Assembly (NCBI RefSeq): GCF_028550435.1
Contig: NZ_JAQQKV010000003.1
Location: 124,001 to 188,000 of the forward strand
DNA length: 64,000 bases
Source of the DNA: Asticcacaulis machinosus
GTDB lineage: Bacteria; Pseudomonadota; Alphaproteobacteria; Caulobacterales; Caulobacteraceae
Direction of reading: 5' to 3'
Position numbers and translations under genes: made by a program. The notes beneath the pieces are model-generated. The model saw nothing but the letters and a program-made list of their open reading frames with translations, made no database searches and had not been told where the DNA came from. Below are positions 58,733-64,000 of the stretch, piece by piece (position 1 is the stretch's first letter; every line of letters starts with the position of its first letter).

Positions 58733-60097
58733 ATGCTGTTTATAGGGGCTTTTGTATTGACCCACGCTGCCACCCAAACCACCCGCCAGCGTCTGGCATT
58801 CGCCCGTATCGAAGCCGCCGATATAGCTACCCTGAAACGGGTCTGGGTATTTATTGAGCCGCAGCTTGACCGGATTCTGGACGGCTTTTATCGCCATGTC
58901 CGCACCGATGAGGGGCTGGGGCGGATGATTGGTGACCGTGAGCCGGCGTTGAAGGCCGCGCAAAAACGCCACTGGCAGGGCCTGTTTAATTCCGGTTTTT
59001 CCGATGAGTATTTCCAAAGCTCTTACCGCATCGGCAATACCCACTACCGCATCGGGCTGGAGCCGCGCTGGTACATTGCCGCCTATCAGTATGTCACCGA
59101 CGCTCTGGCTGAAATCATTGTCAACCATTATCGCTTCAACACCAAACAATCTGCCGCTGCTTTGGTGGCTGTCAATAAGGCGGTGTTCATTGATCTCGAT
59201 ATCGCCATTTCGACCTATCAGGACGCGGTGGTCGGTGAACTGAACCGCAAAAATACAGTCATCGAAACCGCGATTGGTGAGTTTGAAGTCCGGCTCGACG
59301 AGATACTGAAAAACGTCAACCGCAGCACAGATGATCTGGGCAATACCTCGCAGGTGCTCAACTCGGTCGTCACTGTCGCCCAGACCAGCTCCGAAAGCGT
59401 GGCCAGCATCGCGCAACGCTCCAGCATGGATGTGTCGTCGGTGGCATCGGCCTCTGAGGAGATGAGCAAGGCCATTCAGGAAATCGCCTCTCAGGTGCAC
59501 GGCGCGTCCCACGGCATCCGCACGGTGGCTCAGATGGCCGGAACGTCATCTCAGGAGGTGGGGCAGCTATCGACCTCGGTGCTTAAAATCGGGGAAATCC
59601 TGCAACTGATTCAGGGTATTGCCTCCCAGACCAATCTGCTGGCGCTCAATGCGACCATTGAGGCCGCCCGCGCCGGTGATGCCGGTAAGGGCTTTGCGGT
59701 TGTGGCCACCGAAGTCAAGCAACTGGCCGATCAGACCGCGCGTGCGACGACCGAGATCGCCAAGCAGATTCAGGACATCCAGCAATCGACGGGTAAGGCG
59801 GTTGAGTCCATTGGCCGGATCGTCGAGTCCATCGGCGATGTCGAAGCCACCGCCACCGCCATTGCCGCGGCTATGGAAGAGCAATCGACGGCGACCAACG
59901 AAATCACCGCCAGCATCCACAGCGTCTCAAATGGTGCGGCGGAGCTATCCGGCAATGTCGAATCGCTCAACTCCGCTGTGGGCGATACCGGCGAAGCCAC
60001 GGCCAAGGTCGATCAGGCGACGCGTATGCTCAATGAGCAGTCCGAAGACCTGAGCCGCTATGTCGACGGCTTCTTCAAGACCCTGCGGGCAGGCTAG
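58733..60097 (+). CDS. Globin-coupled methyl-accepting chemotaxis protein (HemAT-like)
   Basis: 454-aa soluble aerotaxis transducer. N-terminal protoglobin domain (about 15-180): [22 protein letters not shown], then [20 protein letters not shown], where H104 is the proximal haem ligand. A signalling coiled coil follows ([13 protein letters not shown]...), with the MCP hairpin tip [45 protein letters not shown]. No transmembrane segment: the sensor is cytoplasmic. The start is uncertain (ATG 58733, no SD; a TTG at 58757 is possible). Binds O2 and signals to CheA. Confidence 0.92.
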   Translation: MLFIGAFVLTHAATQTTRQRLAFARIEAADIATLKRVWVFIEPQLDRILDGFYRHVRTDEGLGRMIGDREPALKAAQKRHWQGLFNSGFSDEYFQSSYRIGNTHYRIGLEPRWYIAAYQYVTDALAEIIVNHYRFNTKQSAAALVAVNKAVFIDLDIAISTYQDAVVGELNRKNTVIETAIGEFEVRLDEILKNVNRSTDDLGNTSQVLNSVVTVAQTSSESVASIAQRSSMDVSSVASASEEMSKAIQEIASQVHGASHGIRTVAQMAGTSSQEVGQLSTSVLKIGEILQLIQGIASQTNLLALNATIEAARAGDAGKGFAVVATEVKQLADQTARATTEIAKQIQDIQQSTGKAVESIGRIVESIGDVEATATAIAAAMEEQSTATNEITASIHSVSNGAAELSGNVESLNSAVGDTGEATAKVDQATRMLNEQSEDLSRYVDGFFKTLRAG

Positions 60098-60104
60098 ATT
60101 TTGA

Positions 60105-60475
60105 GGGAGTGACAGGCTTCTGTTGCCAGGCGCCTGAAGTTTTAGTGAAGAAGTGAGGGGTTTCTGTTGCCAGGCACCCCTCGGGCCCCGCCTGAGGGGC
60201 GACCCCTCAGGAGTTTAGGTCGGAATTACCGGCACCGCATTACGCAGCGACAGCAACATCCTGTGCAAAGTTATCGTTTGCAGTTACAATAAGGCCGATC
60301 GCGGAGGCCCACACCGAGAGAAAGCCACGTCTTTACACGCTTGTCGATCCTGATCGGCCCCATGTTTCCAGATGATAACGTCTGAAGTTTTGGTGGAGCC
60401 GCCGGGAATTGCACCCGGGTCCAAATCGCTTATTACACGCACGTTTATCCCCATAGTCAGCCGAAACTGACCCTT
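60105..60475 (-). ncRNA. ssrA: tmRNA (ssrA), circularly permuted two-piece type
   Basis: Rescues stalled ribosomes and tags proteins for ClpXP. On the minus strand the acceptor piece comes first (about 60475 to CCA at 60391), with the T-arm-like GGGTGCAATTCCC and the GGCTCCACCA end. A 29-nt intervening segment follows (60390-60362), then the coding piece beginning GGGGCC at 60361; GGGGCC pairs with GGCTCC to form the acceptor stem. The tag frame (60281-60240) encodes ANDNFAQDVAVAA then a stop, with resume codon GCA. Pseudoknot-like helices (CCTGAGGGG/CCCCTCAGG) follow to about 60105. A TATATA -10 lies just upstream of the acceptor piece. The permutation is known for this class. Confidence 0.93.
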
Positions 60476-60835
60476 CATATATAGGGGCATTTGTGATGCA
60501 GGGAAAGATGCAGCACAAAAAACATGTGTGCCAAAAAATATGTATGCCGCCGGACACGCAGAATTTCTACACAATCAGTATAGTTTAATTCCTATTGTCG
60601 GGATTGGGTTTATATCCTATCAAATCAGTAATGATTAATGCCGCTGACCGTAAGAGGTGCGGACTTTGAAGGGACAACCCATATGTTTGCACATCGATGT
60701 TGCCAGTCACCGCTTAAACTTTAGTGCGGCCTGAACTGTTCTGACGGTTCAGTCGTTTTCCTGCATATTTTCAGAAGGCTCAACGCCCGCGTCTGTTGCG
60801 GCGGCCGAAGCCGTCTGCCCGAAAGGTAATCACTC

Positions 60836-61012
60836 ATGAGTCAGACACACGCTGTTGATGAGCGTTTAAGCGATGCTGAACGCCATATTTTACAATACAT
60901 ACAAGAAATCAAATATGGATCGGTCGAAATACTGATCCACGATTCTCGCATCGTTCAGATCGAGCGCAGCGAAAAGTTACGCTTTGACGTCAAGCGCCCT
61001 GCGGGCACCTGA
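60836..61012 (+). CDS. YezD family small protein
   Basis: 58-aa protein: RLSDAERHILQYIQEIKYGS then VEILIHDSRIVQIERSEKLRF, the YezD (DUF2292) pattern. The family often lies next to sulfur-assimilation or organosulfur-uptake genes, suggesting this TonB receptor locus might serve sulfur sources (inference). SD AAAGG precedes the ATG. About 185 nt upstream of the receptor with a structured element between. Confidence 0.8.
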   Translation: MSQTHAVDERLSDAERHILQYIQEIKYGSVEILIHDSRIVQIERSEKLRFDVKRPAGT

Positions 61013-61019
61013 AACTACC

Positions 61020-61129
61020 CGCCGCGATCTTGAAAGCGGCCATTCCTGATACCGCCCACCGGACAGCCGGAGGCATGTGTACCGCCATCATCACCGCCGT
61101 CTCTGATCGGCCTGAAGGTGATCGCGGCG
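61020..61129 (+). other. Structured leader element between yezD-like gene and TonB receptor
   Basis: A perfect 10-bp closing stem CGCCGCGATC (61020-61029)/GATCGCGGCG (61120-61129) encloses helices GCGG/CCGC (about 61036-61054), CCGG-ACAG-CCGG (about 61059-61070) and AGGC/GCCT (about 61071-61114): a multi-way junction of riboswitch-like form. It is in the intergenic leader of the receptor. I do not recognise it as a named riboswitch. Confidence 0.45.
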
Positions 61130-61145
61130 TAAACTGACTAATTCG

Positions 61146-61161
61146 TACCTGACATCAGGTA
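61146..61161. promoter_or_regulatory. 16-bp palindrome TACCTGACATCAGGTA
   Basis: TACCTGA-CA-TCAGGTA lies 36 nt before the TonB receptor start, a candidate operator or leader hairpin. Confidence 0.4.
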
Positions 61162-61197
61162 TTTCTCAACACATGATCCAAAAATGGGGCTGTTAAT

Positions 61198-63624
61198 ATG
61201 AAATCTTTGTTCAATACAGGCGCGACCGTGCGCCGATCCTCCTCTTACCTGGCCGGTAGTCTGGTAAGCGCTCTGGCCCTGACGGCCGGCCTGTCGCTTC
61301 TGGCGTTTGCGCCGGCAAATGCGGCGGATAGCGATGTGGCTGATGCCGAAATTGCTGACGATGCCCCTGACGCCGCCTCCGGGCGTGGCGTTACCGAAGT
61401 CACCGTCACGGCCCGCCGCCGTTCGGAAAACCTTCAGGACGTACCTCTGGCCATTTCGTCGGTCAGCGGTGAGCAACTGGAAGCGACCGGCGTTTATAAT
61501 GTCGATCAGTTGTCGCGGGTGCAGCCGTCGATCCAGCTCATCACCACCAACCCCCGCAATACCGCCACCACCATCCGGGGCTTAGGCTCGACCATCGGGC
61601 TGACCAATGACGGCCTTGAGCCCGGCGTCGGCATCTATGTCGACGAAGTCTATTACGCCCGTCCGGGCTCGGCCGTGGTCGACCTGATCGACATTGAGCG
61701 CGTCGAAGTGCTGCGCGGCCCGCAAGGCACCCTGTTCGGCAAAAACACGACCGCTGGTGCGCTCAATATCACCACACGCGCGCCCAGCTTTAAGCCGGAA
61801 GGCCGCATTGAACTGTCGGCCGGCGACTATGGCTTCCTGCAGGGTAAGGCCAGCCTGTCCGGCCCGCTGATTGACGGCAAACTGGCCGGACGTATCGCCT
61901 TTGGCGTCACCCAGCGCGACGGCCTGTTCAAGAACGTGACGACCAAGTCGTTGCAGAATGATCTCGACAGTCAGGTCGTGCGCGCCCAGTTGCTGTATAC
62001 GCCTAATGACGATATCAGCGTGCGCTTAAGCTACGATTACGCCTTCCAGAATCCGGAAGCCAATACCCAGACCTTCGTACGCTATGGCCCTACTTTACGC
62101 GCCGCCAACCGTCAGTTCCCGTTCCTGGCGGGGCAAGCCGGTTATGCGCCGCCGTCGACCAACCCTTATGACCGTCTGGTCGATGTCAATTCGCCCATTC
62201 AGGCCAAGCAGATCATCAACGGCCTGTCAGGCACGGTGAACTGGGATCTGGGCAACACCACCCTGACCTCGATCACCGCCTGGCGTCACTGGGACTGGAC
62301 GCCGCAGAACGACCGCGATTACACGGCGCTGGCCATCCGCACGGTCTCTAATAACCCGTCGGTGCAGGAGCAGTTCAGTCAGGAAGTGCGGCTGGCCTCC
62401 AATGGTGAGCAGAACATCGACTGGGTGGTCGGCCTCTATTACTTCGATCAGAACGTCGAAACCAATGGCCGCGAAGGCTGGGGAGCGAATGCCGCGCGCT
62501 GGCTAATCAATTCGACCGTGCCGGCCAATCTGCTGGATGGTTATCTGCAAACCAACAATGTCCAGTCCAACACCAAATCTTATGCGGGTTTTGGCCAATT
62601 GACATGGAAGGTCACCGATCGCCTGCGCATCACGCCGGGCCTGCGTTTTACCTCTGAAGAAAAGGACGCCACTTTTGACCAGAAGGTCACCGGCGGCCTT
62701 GCCACCACTGATCCGACACTGATTAATGCCAAGCTCGGTATTGCCCGTGATCAGTTCTATCAGGCCGAAGTCTCCGACGACAGCCTGTCGGGGCAAATCA
62801 ATGCGGCCTATGACGTGACGCCGGACTTCCTCGCCTATGTCAACGTCTCACGCGGCTATAAGTCCGGCGGTATCAATGCGGCGGGTATCCCGACGGCGGC
62901 CGACGGTTCGCCGTCTCTGGTCAGCGCGGTGATCAAGCCCGAAGAGGTCACCAATCTTGAGGTCGGCTTCAAGTCGCAGTATTTTGATAAGCGGGTCACA
63001 TTGAACGCCGTCGCCTTTTCTACCGACATCAATGACTATCAGGCCAATGTCGTCGATTCCGGCCCGGGCGCTTTGCGTGGCTATCTGGCCAATATCGAAA
63101 AGGTTGAAGTGCGCGGCGTCGAAGTCGACGGGCGCTGGTTCGCCACCGATAACCTGTCGCTGTTTGGTAGTTTAAGCTACACCGACGCCATCTATGCCTC
63201 GTTCAAAAACGCGCCCGCACCGCTGGAACTGCAATCATCCAGCACGTCGATTACCGACCTGTCGGGTAAGGAACTGCCGGGCGTGTCCAAGTGGGCCGGG
63301 TCTCTGAACGCCGAATACACCTGGCCGCAGGTCATCGGCGCGCTGACCGGCGATGCCTACCTCAGCGGCGATGTCTCTTACCGCTCAAAGTGGAATTCGG
63401 ACTCTTCGGTCTCGAAATATGCTGAGATCGAGGAATCGACGGTTGTCAATCTGCGGCTGGGTTACCGGTCGTCGGGCGGCACCGAAGCCTTCCTGTGGAT
63501 CAAGAACGCCTTTGATGAGGAATATCTCCAGTTCACCACCATTCAGGCTGGGAACTCAGGGGCTATCTACGGCCAGCCGGGCGATCCGCGTACGCTGGGC
63601 GTGACCATCCGCCGGACGTTCTAA
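61198..63624 (+). CDS. TonB-dependent outer-membrane receptor
   Basis: 808-aa receptor. Long signal peptide (about 1-42, ending ANAA); TonB box region GVTEVTVTARRRSENLQDVPLAI; plug (NVDQLSRVQPSIQLITT... VLRGPQGTLFGKNTTAGALNI, the FGKN(T/A) motif of the plug end); and a 22-stranded barrel ending VTIRRTF. It is the common outer-membrane receptor type abundant in Caulobacterales. The neighbouring YezD gene and structured leader suggest a ligand-regulated uptake system; ligand unknown. Confidence 0.93.
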   Translation: MKSLFNTGATVRRSSSYLAGSLVSALALTAGLSLLAFAPANAADSDVADAEIADDAPDAASGRGVTEVTVTARRRSENLQDVPLAISSVSGEQLEATGVYNVDQLSRVQPSIQLITTNPRNTATTIRGLGSTIGLTNDGLEPGVGIYVDEVYYARPGSAVVDLIDIERVEVLRGPQGTLFGKNTTAGALNITTRAPSFKPEGRIELSAGDYGFLQGKASLSGPLIDGKLAGRIAFGVTQRDGLFKNVTTKSLQNDLDSQVVRAQLLYTPNDDISVRLSYDYAFQNPEANTQTFVRYGPTLRAANRQFPFLAGQAGYAPPSTNPYDRLVDVNSPIQAKQIINGLSGTVNWDLGNTTLTSITAWRHWDWTPQNDRDYTALAIRTVSNNPSVQEQFSQEVRLASNGEQNIDWVVGLYYFDQNVETNGREGWGANAARWLINSTVPANLLDGYLQTNNVQSNTKSYAGFGQLTWKVTDRLRITPGLRFTSEEKDATFDQKVTGGLATTDPTLINAKLGIARDQFYQAEVSDDSLSGQINAAYDVTPDFLAYVNVSRGYKSGGINAAGIPTAADGSPSLVSAVIKPEEVTNLEVGFKSQYFDKRVTLNAVAFSTDINDYQANVVDSGPGALRGYLANIEKVEVRGVEVDGRWFATDNLSLFGSLSYTDAIYASFKNAPAPLELQSSSTSITDLSGKELPGVSKWAGSLNAEYTWPQVIGALTGDAYLSGDVSYRSKWNSDSSVSKYAEIEESTVVNLRLGYRSSGGTEAFLWIKNAFDEEYLQFTTIQAGNSGAIYGQPGDPRTLGVTIRRTF

Positions 63625-63630
63625 CGCGTT

Positions 63631-63786
63631 CCCTCTCCCCGCGTGCGGGGAGAGGGTTAGGGTGAGGGGCAAAAAAGGGTGAGGGCGGGCTGCAATTGTG
63701 TCATGTACACCGTGTAAGGGGTTTGCCCCTCATCCGGTTTCCGATAAAATCGAAAACCACCTTCTCCCCGTGAAACGGGGAGAAGG
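63631..63786. repeat. Second palindromic repeat family, two hairpins
   Basis: CCCTCTCCCCGC-GT-GCGGGGAGAGGG (63631-63656) and CCTTCTCCCCGT-GAA-ACGGGGAGAAGG (63760-63786) face each other, with GGTTAGGGTGAGGGGC and GCCCCTCATCCGG next to them. It lies between the convergent TonB receptor and flgH genes and may end both transcripts. Related in style to, but distinct from, the DUF559-type elements. Confidence 0.75.
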
Positions 63787-63789
63787 AAA

Positions 63790-64000
63790 TCAAAACGGTG
63801 AAAACCGTTCCATAATGGCCTGAGACGCTGGAGCGCCCTGCATGCGGGTGATGTCGCCTCGACCACCATAGGAAATGCGCGCTTCGGCCAATTGGGTGTG
63901 CTTGATGGTGTTCGCGGAGGAAATATCTTCGGGGCGGACAATGCCCGCGACGGTCAGTTCGCGCACTTCACGGTTGGTGCGCACTTCCTGACGGCCCTGA
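63790..64000 (-). CDS. flgH: Flagellar L-ring protein FlgH, C-terminal part only
   Basis: The visible 69 C-terminal residues (GRQEVRTNREVRELTVAGI, then VRPEDISSANTI and EARISYGGRG) match FlgH, the outer-membrane L-ring lipoprotein that lets the flagellar rod turn in the outer membrane. The frame runs off the window edge; about 70% of the gene lies beyond. The stop is 4 nt from the adjacent hairpin repeat. Confidence 0.9.
   Translation of the reverse strand, partial: QGRQEVRTNREVRELTVAGIVRPEDISSANTIKHTQLAEARISYGGRGDITRMQGAPASQAIMERFSPF

Noticed and set aside
60284-60574. A 96-codon minus-strand frame across the tmRNA locus
   Set aside because: The interval is explained by permuted tmRNA: acceptor stem, T arm, CCA end and tag frame are all present.
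63657-63941. 94-codon minus-strand frame through the hairpin repeat and flgH end
   Set aside because: It runs through palindromic repeats and lies out of frame with the clear FlgH C-terminus.

Overview
The window reads as a piece of a Caulobacteraceae chromosome (Caulobacterales, Alphaproteobacteria), most like Asticcacaulis or a close relative. The grounds are protein-level resemblance (GlnE, DnaG, RpoD, SspB, FlgH), several TonB-dependent receptors, a permuted two-piece tmRNA, alphaproteobacterial leader RNAs and dispersed GC-rich palindromes. The genus is inferred from memory of families. No database was searched.

Layout. 1-8.9 kb: the 3' part of glnE, a lower-GC orphan gene, a DUF559 nuclease-like gene bracketed by REP-like palindromes, a strongly structured intergenic stretch, a small heat shock gene with a ROSE-type leader, then dnaG and rpoD. 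9-15.2 kb: an SDR oxidoreductase, a manganese-riboswitch-controlled UPF0016 exporter, AEC transporter plus Dabb protein, an exported M20 peptidase, DUF2939 and a zinc peptidase. 15.3-20.3 kb: a single-chain EgtB-EgtD ergothioneine enzyme, DUF4126, a mercuric-reductase-like flavoprotein, a periplasmic cytochrome c, and an MmgR/suhB-like small RNA with promoter and terminator. 20.4-27.6 kb: opgG-opgH (periplasmic glucans), a hexuronate-type MFS transporter and a polysaccharide flippase. 27.7-35.3 kb: a probable Pho-box promoter with a secreted lipoprotein and TonB-dependent receptor, a leaderless AlkB-like gene, OsmC, M23, SYLF and Cu/Zn SOD with a Fur-like box. 35.5-41.0 kb: an exported arabinoside-degrading operon (GH127, GH51, GH51). 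41.2-49.4 kb: fumC (possibly N-terminally extended), PhyH, PH-domain protein, membrane-anchored glutamate-synthase-like protein, a DUF2807 protein with a coupled 45-aa gene, an esterase, YccF, DUF4169 and RHH proteins. 49.5-54.3 kb: uvrD, a periplasmic cyclophilin, then a compact cassette of a 55-aa protein, a TIR/deoxyribosyltransferase-like protein, a RusA resolvase and an orphan. 54.3-64 kb: a serine hydrolase, sspB, a CE15-like esterase, a globin-coupled chemoreceptor, ssrA (tmRNA, minus strand), a YezD gene with a structured element and TonB-dependent receptor, and the 3' end of flgH.

Functional themes. Polymer scavenging at the cell surface (three glycosidases, two esterases, two TonB receptors, a hexuronate transporter), metal and oxidative homeostasis (Mn riboswitch, Fur-like boxes, SodC, OsmC, ergothioneine), and ribosome rescue with proteolysis (tmRNA plus its ClpXP adaptor SspB, 3 kb apart). 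The best candidates for undescribed biology are the TIR-like/RusA cassette (52.7-54.3 kb), the DUF559 gene with its REP-like elements, the unassigned structured regions at 3.60-3.79 kb and 61.02-61.13 kb, and the EgtB-EgtD fusion.
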